64,000 nt of DNA from Brugia malayi (GCF_000002995.4 NW_025062479.1:20890721-20954720); one strand, 5' to 3'; counted from the first letter of the stretch, positions 27,337 through 41,400 are shown. Translations and numbers: made by a program. Notes: generated by a model not told the origin, from the letters alone.

Positions 27337-28120
27337 TATCTCTTAAATTATTCGTGAAGTAAAAAGTTGAGAAATGTATTATTGAAAAAAATCAACCATT
27401 AGAAAAGCAATATTTAACGCAAAGCGGAACAAATCATTGAAATACAAACAAAATACGAAGAAATATCCAAATGGAATGCGAATTTTTTTTTTTATTATTT
27501 AAATTTAAATTGATAGAAATATAAATAAATTAGGAAATGCAAAAGTTTACTGAAATGGAGCAGAACGATTTCATCTTAAAATTAAATTTCAATTAATGTT
27601 TAAAATTTGTTTTGCTGAAGAAAAGGTTAGGAAAGAGAGAATTTGTTGTAACTTGTCGTTGAAAATCCATCATTTTATCAACATTGGAATAAAACGAGTG
27701 TAGGGTGACAGTAGATGACAGATATATACCACCCATAGTATATAGAGGACAAAATGAAATATATACACAGACAGACACATACACGGGTGTGTACACATTC
27801 GTACAAACAAATTCATTTAGGAAAGGTTAGGCAATGATTAATTTTACCGGAGAAGAGATTGGAAAGTTGATTAATGTCACCATATTTACAAACAACTAAA
27901 TGTATAAGGGTGCAAAATGGCGGTGATAGGATGGGGACAAATGCGCATCTTTGAGTATTTCAGTTCATTCATGTATATGCAATCAATGACAATACAACAA
28001 TTTTGGTTTAATTTTTTGCTAACCAATGAAATAAAGTGTTTTTGGCACAACAATAAAAGTGATACTGTAATTGACAATATGTTCAATGTTTCATATAAAC
28101 GATTAAAAGAAACAAATGAA

Positions 28121-28183
28121 AGAAGAGAGAGAGGGGAAGAGAAAAAAAGGAGAGAAAGGGAGAGGGAGAGAGAGAGAGAGAGA
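28121..28183. repeat. GA-rich microsatellite
   Basis: GAGAGA/AGGAGA tract. The plus frame over it ends in a Glu-Arg repeat and is a translation artefact. Confidence 0.85.
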
Positions 28184-29259
28184 AATGTAAATCTGAATTA
28201 ACTGTCTAAAGTATGCTTCGCTTTCTTTTTTCTTTTTTGTTCATTTTCTTTCCTTCTTGGCTAAAAAAATATTAGTGAATTATTTTTCTTCTACTTCGAT
28301 TTTTGTGAAGTTAACTAAATTTAAATGATCCCAGTTTATAGTTAAATAGTCTTAAGTTGTTATCAAATATGAAACTTAGCCATGTATTTTCAACATTCCT
28401 AAAAATGTTTTTTTGAAATCGAAATATCAACTCAAAATATCTAAAATTTATGGTAGTCAGCAAAGAAATGGAGAATAAAATGAAATAATTCGATCCAGTT
28501 TGTTCAATTTAAACTTTTTATGTTTATGTATAAGTAAACCAAATATCCATCCATATTTTTTTCTTTAATTTATACCCATTTAAATTCATTTAACTGAATT
28601 ATTAATCTTACATTAATAAGTAAAACATTTTAAATAACCCGACAATGCTTGTAAAAATTGAACAATCAAAAATAATAAACTTTTTCGTACTATTTTCAAC
28701 AATTTTAAATTATCCAAGTCTGTTTATTATATCTTTTCATTTGGGACAATTTAGAATTAATCTTAAAAGGAAATAAATAAGGAAATTTCATTTCATCATG
28801 TGATTCAACTTCACCGGAAATAAGCCAAATATGAGAAGAAATAAAGAGATTTAAAGTGCAAACGAATGTTTCTCATTAAAATAAATATGCTTTTTTTTTT
28901 TTCTTTATTTCATTCATAAAAATTTAATTCATTAATTAATTAGCAAAAATTGTTGAATAATTTACGAAAAAAGAAAAAACTTTCCATATTGAAAGAAACT
29001 AATTGATATGATAAAAATGAAATATTTGTTTTCTTTTTTCTTCTTTTCCCATTTTCATCATTTGACAAAAACAAGTTTTTTCGCTTTTTGCTTTAAACTC
29101 TCATATTTGTTCAAAAATTCTTTTCAAAAAAAAAAAAAAACAAAAGAAAACATTTTTTAAAGTGTTCATTTCGTTTTGTGAAACGATCCCTTTTTTTTCT
29201 CCGCTTTTTTATTCTCAATATTATAAATCAACTCGTATCAATTTTTAATATCGTTATCA

Positions 29260-29372
29260 CTACCGTCATCATCATTATTATCAATCATCATCGTCATCAC
29301 TATTACCATTACTTTCATTCATCATCATCATAATTATTTTCATCACCATCGTCATTATTATCATTATTGTCA
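29260..29372. repeat. ATC/ATT imperfect trinucleotide region
   Basis: CATCATCATT and TCATCATCG type triplets over about 110 bases, interrupted. Confidence 0.8.
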
Positions 29373-31374
29373 TTCAATTACAATACACGTATGTTTCATC
29401 CTTAAAATCTTCCGTCTCTTATTTTTGTTTATATGTTCCTTTTATTTATTTAACTTTCTTGCTGTAAACTTTTCCTCATTTTTGTTATTAATTTGGCGGA
29501 ATATTGTTGCATGTCATTTGCGCTCATGCACTTTATACATACATATTTTAAATGAAATGCTATTTGTTTTAATTGAAGTGCATTAATATAGCAAATTAAT
29601 AAAATATTTTCACATTTTATTATCGAATCATTTAAAAGAAAATTCTTTTCATACTTCTTTTTTTTTATTTCTTTGTAATTATTAAGTACTGTTTTGTTTG
29701 TTTACTTTAAAATTAATCAGCAGATTTGTAATGAATGTTTGATTTGATTTTGATTCCTCGTCGTTAAAATGAGACGATGAGTCATTCTCAGATAGTTTAC
29801 AAAAAGTCTAAATGTGAAATGTTTGATTGTTTATTTCCTGACAGATAATGTGTGAAACAACTGCGCACTTACTTTCCTATTTGCAGGCGGTCTTTCTTTT
29901 TTTTTTTTTCTTTTGCAAAAGCTATAATAGTGTTTATAATTAACTCTTATGGCTTATTCTATGATTTCTCACCTATTGGAAGTTGGAAAAGAAATGCCCG
30001 AAATTCAAGTAGACAAATTCTGAGAATCATTAATAAACTGCTAGCAAATTTCTTCTGCTCTCTTTGTGTAACAATTAACTAACACCACATGAGCGGAATT
30101 GTCCGTTTGGTTTTTTTTTTTTCTTAAAAATGTTAATCATGAGCGAAATATCGAATTCATGATAATTTTAGGCCATGGGACATATTGAAATGAGGATAAG
30201 ATTGAGATGTCACATTAAATATTGTTTTATTCCGATAGATTAAGAAATAATATTTAGCGATCCTTTTCTATTTCTTTCTTTTTTTTTGTCGAAGTTAGTG
30301 ATAAATTTGCTAAACTTCTAATTAAAACTCCAATAATTATTTCTAAATTAACATCATTATCATTAAGAAAACTTTAAAAATCATTTCTACATCATCATAT
30401 CATTCCAAATGAAACATTCCAAGTCACTTATCATTTCTTCATCTATTTTTAACTTTCAAGTCAAACTTTGTATCAAATTTAAAATCAGATTTTTCATAGA
30501 AAGTTAATAATATTTTAACTTGTCATATAAATTACAAAATAGAACTTGGCATAATCGTAGCATTTTTCTTTCCTTCTTTTTTTTTTTTGAATCCAGGAGT
30601 ACTCATCCTATTTTATCATGATTTTTTTAAATTTATACACATAGTTACATTCTTTTTCTTCTACAACTTTAAGTGATAATTAAGAAAAAGATAAGATATC
30701 AGTTCAAATAGAAGGATTATGCCTTGCTCATTTATTAACTTGTTCATTTATCTTCATCACGATATGACATAATGATATGATATGGTATCTTTCACTTTCT
30801 TAATCCATATTATTATCATCATTCTCAAAGGATTTCAATGTTAGAAAAAAGCTAAGTCTTGAAGATATAACATAAATTAGCTATTCCTAGCATTTACATT
30901 CGCTTTAGTCTAATAAGTTGGATGAAATTTGCTAAAAGTTTTGATGAAATGTTATCAGAACAAACAAACATAAAAGCCGAAGAATGAAAATTCATGCAAG
31001 TTGAGAAGTTTTAATCATATTGATTAAAGCTAAAAGATTTCAGTCAACAATGAATAACAAATAATGCGGATTTAAATGAAATATTAATCTTTCAGTTGAA
31101 TTCACTAAAAATGTTATTAGTAAACATACAATCATTACGTGATGGGTATAACTTAATGTTATCATATATGCTATCAACAATTTCATAATAGTTTTTAAGA
31201 CATTTAAATTTCAAGAAGAATCAAACTTCAAGAAAATTATCTTTGCTGATAACAATAATAAGTTATACAATACTTGCATATCATAAGTACCACTCACTTA
31301 TTTATTTATTTACTTATTTACATCTACAATTTCCCTTTCTCTTTTTCTCCTTTTCACCTCGTCTCTTCTCTCAT

Positions 31375-31484
31375 TTTCTCTCTCTCCCTCTCTCCTTCTA
31401 TCCTAATCTTCTTCAAACTTATACTACTACGACACTTCTTGTCTAATCTATCCTCTCTCTCTCCCTCCCTCTCTCTCTCTCGTA
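31375..31484. repeat. CT-rich region upstream of FNDC3
   Basis: Two CTCTCT blocks (about 31375-31396 and 31451-31482) some 550-650 bases upstream of the FNDC3 start. CT/GA tracts are common in nematode promoter regions; promoter function is inferred. Confidence 0.6.
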
Positions 31485-31597
31485 CTCTCGTAAACTAGCA
31501 TCATATCATTCTATATCTATTTTTACGGACCATGCGCCACTTGTTAAAAATAGGCTCCTTGCGATAAATTTTTGAGTGAATTATGTGTCCATACGGC

Positions 31598-31646
31598 TTT
31601 GTTTGTTTGTTTATTTGTTTGTTATTTACTTTCTCGTTTGTTTATA
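31598..31646. promoter_or_regulatory. Forkhead-like TGTTTA/TGTTA cluster upstream of FNDC3
   Basis: TTTGTTTGTTTGTTTATT, TTGTTATTTAC and GTTTGTTTATAG stand within about 50 bases, 350-400 bases before the FNDC3 acceptor. TGTTTAT/TGTTTAC is a forkhead (DAF-16/PHA-4 type) core. T-rich background makes chance matches likely. Confidence 0.3.
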
Positions 31647-31990
31647 GTTTGTAGTTTACGGCGTTAAATTTAATTGAAATTTCTACATTTAGTTTAATTT
31701 TGAATCGTGAAAACTGATACGTGTAATTTATAATTTATTGCGTGTATTTTTGTCATTTTAATTATATATGCTTTTATTATTTGTTACAGTTTTAATCGTA
31801 GGAATTAATCTTTTCATTAGTTAGCTCTGTGACGTATTCAAAGTATTTGTGTATATTTATGTAAATTTATATGTATGTGAATTTCATTGGTTGCTTTTGT
31901 AAATGCATTTAAAATAATTTGCGTGATTTTGAAATATTGCGTAACTTCTATATTGCTAAATAATTATAATAGGACTAGCATATAGGTATC

Positions 31991-31999
31991 ATTTCCAGG
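31991..31999 (+). promoter_or_regulatory. Candidate 5' UTR acceptor of FNDC3
   Basis: ATTTCCAG ends at 31998, leaving a 55-base leader before the ATG at 32054. It could be a trans-splice site or the end of a 5' UTR intron. Confidence 0.4.
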
Positions 32000-32053
32000 T
32001 TGGCATTGCTTCCTTCTGCAGCATAAAGGGATGTTAGCAGCGCGAACACAATT

Positions 32054-32457
32054 ATGACAACAACTTACTCAGTACATCCTCCGGGAGCAACCGCATCAAG
32101 GGGACTTCTGTCTCATCATCACCACTCCCACTCACCGCACCACCAACAACGACGTCACCAGACGCCATCCCTCGATTCTTTCCGCACTGCTACCACGATT
32201 ATATCACCCTCATCTTTGCAACGTATTGTTAACGGTATTGACGGTACTGCTACAACCGCAACTCCACCTGCTGCTATCGGCATTATCCCACCACCAGCAC
32301 CTCCGTTCGACACTTTTGCTGCTCCGAATCCTGCTATCGCTGCTCTGAACGGTACAATTTGTAGGCCATCATCATCAGACTGCGGTGGTTCATCATCTGG
32401 TCTTGGTGGTATGACCAAAACCGATATCATATCATCGGACGAATCATCACTGGCCAG
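32054..32457 (+). other. FNDC3 exon 1: His/Gln/Ser/Thr/Pro-rich leader (residues 1-135)
   Basis: The exon is markedly less AT-rich than its surroundings. It encodes a His-rich patch (LLSHHHHSHSPHHQQRRHQ, residues 19-37) and Pro/Ala/Ser-rich sequence. It looks disordered and has no signal peptide, consistent with a C-terminally anchored protein facing the cytosol. The antisense strand is also open over most of it, which I regard as a shadow of codon bias. Confidence 0.7.
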
Positions 32458-35400
32458 GTTCTTTCTCTTTCATCTTCCCTGCTCAAAAATTTAATTCTCG
32501 ACAAACTGCTAACAAAATCTGATCGTTACCTGTTCAGTAAAGTAAGCGGGTATCTCTGTGCTGTTATGAACTCTTCCAAACTCCATCTGTTCATTCGCAT
32601 ATTTCCTGATATTATTAGTAGTAGAATTAGCCTTTATCAAGATAAAAATGAAAAGAAAATTACAAAGAAAATGTTAAGGATTTTTTTTTCTAAGCTTCTA
32701 GTGGATTTTAAAGTGGAAAGTTGTATTTAATCCAGATGTTAAACAGTTCTTTTTTTCATTTTTATCAAAAAACTGCAAATAAATCAAGGATTTAATCTAG
32801 CATTTAATGAATCATTAATAGTAAATTATCTGCTTAAAACAGAGCAAAATCATCTATACGCCACGGTGAGCATTAGCTTGGTGAACACAAAATTCTACTT
32901 TTTTAATATTATCGTGTTTCGCAAAAAAAGATATATATCTTTGCATCAACCTTCGAATTGGGTACTGAATGTCAGCCAAAAATTGTCATTTAAAACTAAT
33001 GAATGTTTTGTTTTTTTCCTTTTTATTTTTTTTTTTTTTTCTTTTTGATTTATTCTAGAAGATGTGAATGGAATTTCTTTCTCATGATAACTTCGATTAA
33101 ATAAATTCTAAAATTACCTGAAAGTTCTAGATGGCTGGTTGAGAAATGGAGGTGTAAAAAAGTTTACATTATTTTGATATTTTTTCTAATTTACGATACT
33201 CCGTTGAACTAGATGGAATTCATGGAAGGTATACGGAAGTATTGTGACTCACTTTTTGTACTAAAATGCCGTTCAACCCATGTCAAATTGTTGCACTTTT
33301 TGTCGGTCAGCGTGAACGATTGTCGCATCGAAATGGATGTGAAGTTTCTTTTTATTTAAAAGAGACCTGTGTTTTCTCTTTTAAAGGAGTTTTCAACTAA
33401 GCAGATTAAATTACTGCGACTTGAGTGCCATATCACGCCGTTTTACTGTACACAACAGATTTTATTAATCACTCAATAAATTCCATTATTGAAGCTTCAT
33501 TAACTCTCAAAAGGATTCGTAGAAATTTTGCGGCAATATCTAGTCCAATTATTCCATTGATACGAATAGATGAGGTTAAGCAGATGTTGAAGATAGGAAC
33601 AGGGAGCAACTTCAGTAGCAATTTGATTAAGCAATCATTTGAAACAAAATATCAGGCATAATTTGGTATAGACACTAAGTCTTTATGGATGGATAGTTAA
33701 TAGCATATAGCATTTATAAATGAGTTCATAATGTAAAAATTTGAATGATTTAATTGAGTCAAACAGTCTTTTTTTTTTTTTTTTTTGTTGTAGGCATTAT
33801 GGCTTACAAAAACAGATGAATTTACAACTGCTGAACCTGTAGACATAATATTGATAAAATTTGTTATTTTTTTTCATTAATTTTTCTAATTCTCTTTCTT
33901 TTTAAAATATTGAAAGGAAAAATGCAAATTGGTTGAAAATTAATGCTTCAGCAATATTTTGGTGTTTGAACATTTATGTTTCTGTAGTTATTATTGCAGG
34001 AAATCATAATTGTACTGTTTTGGTATTTTGCACACCTATTGATTATAGGATTATTTAACTGGGTCCATAGTTTAAATATTTTACTTGTCAAGTTAATGGA
34101 CAGAATGGTTGTTTCTGTGGATTATTTGATCATTTTAAACATGGAAAAATTAGTTAAATTGTTTATATTTTTAGATTCACATTCTATTAAATTTTGTATA
34201 AGGTTCATAAAGATTTGATGGGTGATGTAATTCTGTCTTATTACATGAAAGTTTTGTGTCAATTCTTTTACTTTTTTCTTCATTTTCGTCCTCCTTGTCA
34301 CACAGTTATTACCTGCTAATTTATCAGTGTTTTGGAGAAATATTGAAAGAAAACTACATTTAAAAAGAATGGAAGAGAAGAAAAGTTGTATTAAGCAAGT
34401 AAGTTGTATTAACTTAAATAACTTTAAATTGAGTGATATATTGTTATACTGAATGGAAAAATGTTAGAAAAAAGATTTGATTTGATATCGGAATTTATTA
34501 CTCATATTTATTACTTAGCTGAGTTTTTTAATATAAATTATTTACAGTTTAAAATAATTGAAGAAATGTCAGGAAGAACCACATTTAAAAAGAATGTAAA
34601 AATGTTTTTTTTTTTTTTTCTGATTATCATCAGCAGATCTTTGGAATTTGCAAAACGTTTGACATATTTTGTCTTAAGAAGAATATGAGTAATAAAAAGG
34701 ACCCACGATATGTCGAGCAGTTTTTGCTAGCATTAGCAATGGAAACACAAATGATATAGGAAAGTAATAGAAACTCTTTGCTTTTATTATATTTTTCAAA
34801 TTTTTACTTCACTTTTGCTGGGACTCACATGCATTTATAGTAATTTTTGCTAATGTTTATTTTTTACATTTAATGTTTAAAGCTTTTTCAAAATACGAAA
34901 ATATTACATCTTTAAAAAGTTTAGTCTTGTTTTCAGCATTGACCTATTACATTGTCATCATTTTATATTTGTGCAGTTGCATGTGTGCTTTTTTTCTCTT
35001 AGTAAATTGCAAAACTACAACAAGGAGTAAATTTTTTTTTTACATTTCAATCACTTTATTTGCACTTCCTCAGCAAATGACCTTATCAGCGAGATAAGCA
35101 TTGAATGCAGTAAAGTGTACTTTTTCAGAAGCTCACTTTAACTTATCTCTTAAACCAGTACTTTCTGATTTGTTTGAATAAAAATACAGGTTAAAAGTTT
35201 TAACTGCGGCAGTAAGTGAAGTGGGCAGCTTAGAGGAATGTTTATTGTAATTACTATGGAATGCCAATATTTAACTGCGGTTGCAGCTGCAGAAATATAT
35301 TTGATATATTCGTCATTTAAAAAAAATGTTATATATTTGGCAAAAAATGTATTCTCGAAAAGTGTGATGTATGCAATTTTCTGGATATTAGTCACATCAC

Positions 35401-38400
35401 TTACCGCCTTCTTGTCTTATTTACTGCTGATCACATTACAAATATTTTTTTTTTTTTTTTGATAATTAATTGTGTGATATTTGCCTCCCGGATTCTAAAC
35501 TATGTGAACATTACGAAGCAGTCAAGTATTAGATAATTAATTGTGAAAGAAATGTCTGTGATGTAATCGGGGATGAGGAGGGCATAGTAGAAGAAACCAG
35601 TATAAATTTGAGTTATAATTTTGGAGTCATACACAAAAATATTTCTGCTAACAAGATTAACAAGATTAGTTGTTCAAAATCAGGATTTTTTTTTTTTTAA
35701 TTTAAAAGAGAAAATGATTAGAAATTCAAATTGAAATGAAATATTAGATTCTGCATATTTGCAATCTGCAGTCTTGTTTTTATTTACCAATTTATGAATT
35801 TAATTTTATTGACAAGTAAAGAAAGTTAACGATATCATTAAAACTAAAATAAAAACTTCCACCAAAAGAAGTGGAAGAGGTAGAAGAAATTAAATACAAA
35901 TTAAAGAATATAATTTGTGAATGAATATTTTGTAAATTCAATTTTTGGTTGTAATAGTATAAGAAAGTGACAAGAAGAGAGAGAAAAGGAAGATGATCTT
36001 AATATTGGTACTTAGCTCTAATATCTGATGAACGAAAATCAGAATCCTGAATCTGACAGTGATTCTGTTAGATCCTGGACCATGGACCATGATGATTACT
36101 GAAAAAAGTTTTAATTTTTGGAATTTTTTTTACCGGGTAGTCGTAATAAAGAAAAAAAAAAGTGTTATAATTCCACAATCGCTGTTTACTTTGCATACAG
36201 CAAACAAATATTTTGTTTGCTGTATGCAATTTCCTTAACAAAACCTATTAAAAAGGATTAGCAATTTAAAGAAAAAGAAAATTTCTTGGAAGCATTTCAA
36301 AAATTATCGTTAATCATTTTTTCATTCGTTGTTGTCATTTTTCCTTTTTAATTTTCTACCCTTTTTCCCTTTCTTTCTCCTTAATAATTAATAGTATGTT
36401 AGGAATAACTGAGCGTAAGTTTTTTTTTTTTTCTTCATATTTCTGCTCATTAAAATAAGGTTGACAGTCACGGAAATGATTAATGTAATCAAAAAAGTAT
36501 CGTTATTTTTGCATTTTCGATACATCATTGGGAGACAGGGAGGGGACAGGATAATGGACCTATGTCTTGAAAAAGCCACATATCATTAAAAATAACAATT
36601 TACGACAAATTGCATCGAACCTGTTCTATGAAAATTGTTGATATTTCGATATCTCATGTTCCTCATATCATTGGAACATCACTGAATTAATCTCCTTTTT
36701 AACTCCTACTATTAAAATCTTGGACAGAAAAGAGAGATGATTTGAAAAAGAAAATCAATAGAAGCCTTGATGTATTGGTACTTGGATTTATCACTAGGCA
36801 CTAAATTTTCCAAACATTTCTATTAGAAAGAGCAATTTTAAGCATATAGAATTTTTGACATCTAAATTTGCTGTTGTTTAATTGAAATTCATATATTTTA
36901 GCTCAGTATTTCCTTTCCTCTATCACCGTTGCTATCTGTTGAGAAGGCTTTGGAAAACTGAGTGAAAGATTAAAACTTATGAATTGTAGAATTTGAACAT
37001 TGAACTTGAACGTAAAAATATTTTGCTTTCATAATAATTTCCATTGCTTTTAAATCACTTCAGGCAAATATTTTAATTTGATACCTCAAGTTAAATGTTT
37101 TTAATATCACAATTGTGGCAGTTTTAAACTGAGAAGCACTTGCAGTGTCACTTTTCCTTTATTGTTTCATGCTACCAAATTTGCTGAGCTATACGAGGCT
37201 CCTTTCATTAAAAATAATCAAAATTTTGTATTTGAATTAGATATGGTTCGTTAAAATTAAAACTTTTTTATTGTAATATAGTTTATTAAATTTCTAAATC
37301 AAAAATTCCAATCCATTTTGGCGTTTGAGTAGAGGATAGTGAATAAAATAACTGTCCTTCACCCATTTCACTTATTAATTGAATTTATTAATATATTTAT
37401 TTGTAGTGACGCACCGGTGGGAGTAAGGAACGCTTGGGTGATACCTCATCCGGTGCTTCTGAATAACACCGTATCATCAATGTTCATGTCCTGCAATACT
37501 GTTCCGACGTCTTCCACCTCGCCAACTCCTATGTTTTTTGATCACGGTAAGTTCATTTACATTACTGTTGATTTAGAAAAAAATCAAAATCAAAGTTTAT
37601 GGCTAATTAACCATTGCATTGTGTCATGATTCAGTCTTCAAGAAATATAAAAATTTCAGTAGGAAATGTTCGAAGACACTACCATCTTAACTTTTTTTAA
37701 TTTTGTTGTTTCCGATGCAAATTTTGCACAAATTTTCAGCTCACAATAAAATCATTTAATAAAAGATATTTTTTTTTTTTTTTCGTAGGTTTATTTAAGT
37801 AAATTAGTAAATAACCCACTAGAAAACTGAAAAGTTTGTTTTGACTATTCTGCAATGTACATGACTTATTTCTTTGAAAATATTTATTTATATGTTATTT
37901 TTGGATAATGTTATCTTGTCAAATACCTCGTGTTTCTTTTATTAATGCACTTTGTCTTTACCAATAAAACTTGTTGAAGATGAAATGAACCTAAAAGAGT
38001 TTGTTGGTTTTGTCTTTAGGAGTAATAAAAGTATAAGTCGTACATGTAGATTAATGTTTTCATAACTTAGAACACTTACAGGAATCATTTAATTTGTAAA
38101 TTAATGAAGTGATAAGATAGATGAACAAAGTTTTTGTGAGCAATTACGAGTTAGAAATGATATCCCAAAATAAAATTTTTTGTCTGACGTTCTTTCCCGT
38201 TCTTCCTCTACTGACGTAAGTTTTTCCGTGGTTATTTCTTTCTATGAATATTTGAAGAATGTGAAACAGTCATCCTTCTCCATCCTGTTTTAACCTTAAT
38301 TAGATGACATTTTTTCTTGTTTCGTTGATTTCACGATCATGTCGGGAATCTTTAAGGTTATTTTTCTGCTCTCTCCATTTGGTTTCTCGGCGCTGCATCT

Positions 38401-41400
38401 CGATCGAAAATACGTTTTAATGAACTGAACTGTTGTCGTCTTGGCTAATTAATAATAATAATTACCAACCGCATCTAACTATAGTTCGTAATATGAAAAA
38501 GATACTAATCTATTTGAAGAATAACCTTTTATTGTGTCTGATATTGGTTAAAAAGTCTTACTTAGTTCGACTTCTTATGTAATACCTCTCGAGAAAACAA
38601 CGCCCATTTCTTTATCAACGTTTATTTCTTACTTTTCTCATCCACATTGCACTTTTCATTATATTATATAATGCTTCTCTATTGGTTTGATGTTAACATT
38701 TGCATAATTTTCTCTTCGTGGTGAAAGAATGTCGATCTGTAAATGTTTCTTCTCCGGAGCAGATTGCATTAAGAAAGCAATGGTCCTAGTTTACTGTGTC
38801 TGGAGAATCGACTTTCTAATGTTAATGTTATTGTAATTAAATTTTTATCAGAAAGTGATGATCAGATATAGGCTTTTTCTCGCAGTGTTATTTAGGATGC
38901 TAAGCAAGTCAACACAACTGTCTTAGGCTTTCTGTCCTGCATTCTCTAGTAGGATGTGTCACCTCCACTACGTCTAATTTATTGCTTTTGAGATCAATCG
39001 AAAAGTGATATACTGGAAATGACATCATACTTCGTATTTTGCTGACCTTCGAGATTGTCACTGCGCTATTAGCTCCATTTATTATTTAAAAGCTACATAC
39101 TTGATCCAGGATCTATCATAGCTAATTTCTGTTCTTTTGATTTTATTTTGCATTATCATATAGTCAAAAATTTGCACAGATATAGATATTTCCATGATTT
39201 TGAAAAAAAAAAAAAAACGGATAAGTCTGTTTAATTTATCACATTTTTCAATTGTATTCAATGATTGATAAGTAGCATTTGCATTGCATCTATTAACCAT
39301 GCACTATTGTATGATACAGTAAAAGAATAGGAAATGGGCAATGGTTCATTCCAAAAAAAAAAAAATCCACAACATTGTTTTGTAGAATTTTCTATATGAA
39401 AAAGGGGAAAAATCATATACATTTCAAATTCAGCATGGATGCAATTCACTATTAAAATTTGTACCCTTTTTGCTGAAAAGCGTAAAGTCGTATAGGAGAA
39501 GTGATATGTAGAAGTAGAAGAGGCAGTTATCGGTGTATATCATCATTTCTTAAGTCCTGGTTTCATCACTTCTCCCACCTATCATGTACCATTCTTTTGA
39601 TTGAAAAAAAAAAAAAAAAAAAATGTTTGAATGTTATACCAGCTGGGGAGCTGACAGTTTGCTACGCGCTAATCGCACTAACATTTAATCATCTCTTTAT
39701 ATATCATTTTCTTGATATTTAAAATGCTGCTTCATTCAGTTACATTGCTCATAAACTTTAATTCTTTTTTTTTTTTTTTTTTGGCGAAATTCAGGTTTGT
39801 ACAAAATTTGGGTTGAAATTTTTTTTTAATTGGTGGCCACTGAAATTTCAAATTTCTTTTATCGTAATAAAAAAATTAAAATTGTTTGAAGGATTTAGTG
39901 AGAACATATCGTTTTGACGTTACTTTTATCGGAAAAGAACACTATACATGTGTTACAATAGGTATAGAAATTATATGTATATATATAATAACCATACTTC
40001 AAAAAATTAATAAAAACAATCAAACTGCAAGGTTCTAATTCTTATCTTTTGCCATGAAATATATATGCATAATTTTGCATAATATTTCAAATGCAACTAC
40101 TTTTGTTTTTCTGTGCGGTTGTTTTGCAATCTCTACAAATGCACTGGAAAGTAGATTGTAAGCAAAGATTTTTTTTTTTGAATAGTTTAAGATAACCTAG
40201 TTACCTTCATCTTTTTTTCACTGCAAGGATCAGTAAGGTAATTTATTAGGCCTTCTCTCATTTTTAAAGCTAAGTCGAAAATTCTGCATTAATATCAAAA
40301 AAAAGAAAAAAAAGCTATTTCAATTGCGAAGATAGAACGAACGTAGAATAGCAAAATATTCATTAACATCATATCTATCTACCGATAAAATATCATAAAC
40401 ATTTGATTTATTAATCATGATAACCTTTGTTACATTTCAGATCCATTTCAAGGTATCTTTTGAATGTATAAATATAGATTCGGAAATATTATGCTGTTCC
40501 ATTTTAGAAGGATCACGTTTAAATTTAGTATTACTTAAAAGTTCAAATTTCAGTTTTAAAATCTTCGAAAATGGATATCCAAAACGTGTTTCACATTTCA
40601 GTACGAGGCAACATCAATGTGACACAACGTGCGCCAACCTCCATTGGTAGTAATGACCTTTTTGTACATGTGCAAACCGGCGAGACCCTCTCGATCGTTA
40701 TAGGGAACGACGTTCAACATATCTCAGGTTTGCTTCACCCAATTTTTATGTTTTTTTATGGTCAAGAATGTTTTCAGTTCGAAATATAAATTCTTACTTT
40801 TAAAATTGGCATAAATTGAAGTGAAATGTTTTAAGGCCCAGCAACGGTGCGTATGGTAAATCAGGCAGGTATGTCACCATCTGCTCTTCCACTGCATGTT
40901 CCACCCGGACATATGGTTCAGCAAATGGTTGATGAACAGGTATTTTTTCAACAATGTTGGAGCATAGTTTAAATCATTCCTAAGGTTTTTCTAGACTAAA
41001 AACTAATCTGCGCCTTCTCAAATATTTTTAAGATCAAAATTCTAGTTGCATTACATTGCCTTTTTGTGAAACGCTGATAAAGGTCTTAAAGGTTTTTTTA
41101 TTGTTCTTTTCTTTATTCGAAGACTAGAAATGCCGAGCTGGGGGTTAATATTGGGAGGCGATTGATGAGCCCATGAAGTTTCGTGTTTTTTTTTTATTTT
41201 CTGTATAATATCGTTTAATGCTGCGGCCTGAGGCTAAGGCATGGCAGGCCTAATTAGCCTATAGACGTGGTAGAATAATCGGTAATTTACATTTCTATAA
41301 TCATGTTAGCGGAATGGCTTGGAAAGTCATATCTTAATCATAAATCACATTATTTAAGCTTTATCGATGATTTCTTGTGCCGTAACTGATGGAAAATTAT

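Larger units (their letters stand above)
4204..31998. other. About 27.8-kb stretch without supportable coding exons
   Basis: All six frames were considered. Open frames here are short and made of homopolymer, TG/CA or CT/GA translations, with no domain-like sequence. The stretch holds many A or T runs of 10 to 31 bases, microsatellites (listed separately), inverted repeats and a few less AT-rich islands (around 21.0, 23.6-23.9 and 25.0 kb). No tRNA- or rRNA-like stretch was recognised. It lies between a minus-strand gene (start 4198) and a plus-strand gene (start 32054), so it is a divergent intergenic region, possibly with a long 5' UTR intron of FNDC3. Non-coding RNA genes cannot be excluded by eye. 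Confidence 0.7.

Noticed and set aside
27886..28201. Open frames on both strands near a GA tract
   Set aside because: The plus frame ends in a Glu-Arg repeat from the GA tract. The two strands overlap without codon bias, and no family is seen.
32155..32430. Antisense 91-codon frame over FNDC3 exon 1
   Set aside because: Shadow of the sense exon; the sense frame continues in phase into the conserved FNDC3 block.
33425..33661. 78-codon plus frame in FNDC3 intron 1
   Set aside because: No acceptor or donor fits it into the gene in phase, and no domain is recognised. Kept only as a possible remnant.
39082..39722. Open frames in FNDC3 intron 2
   Set aside because: They are interrupted by A runs translated as Lys/Phe blocks, and none carries usable splice sites in phase.
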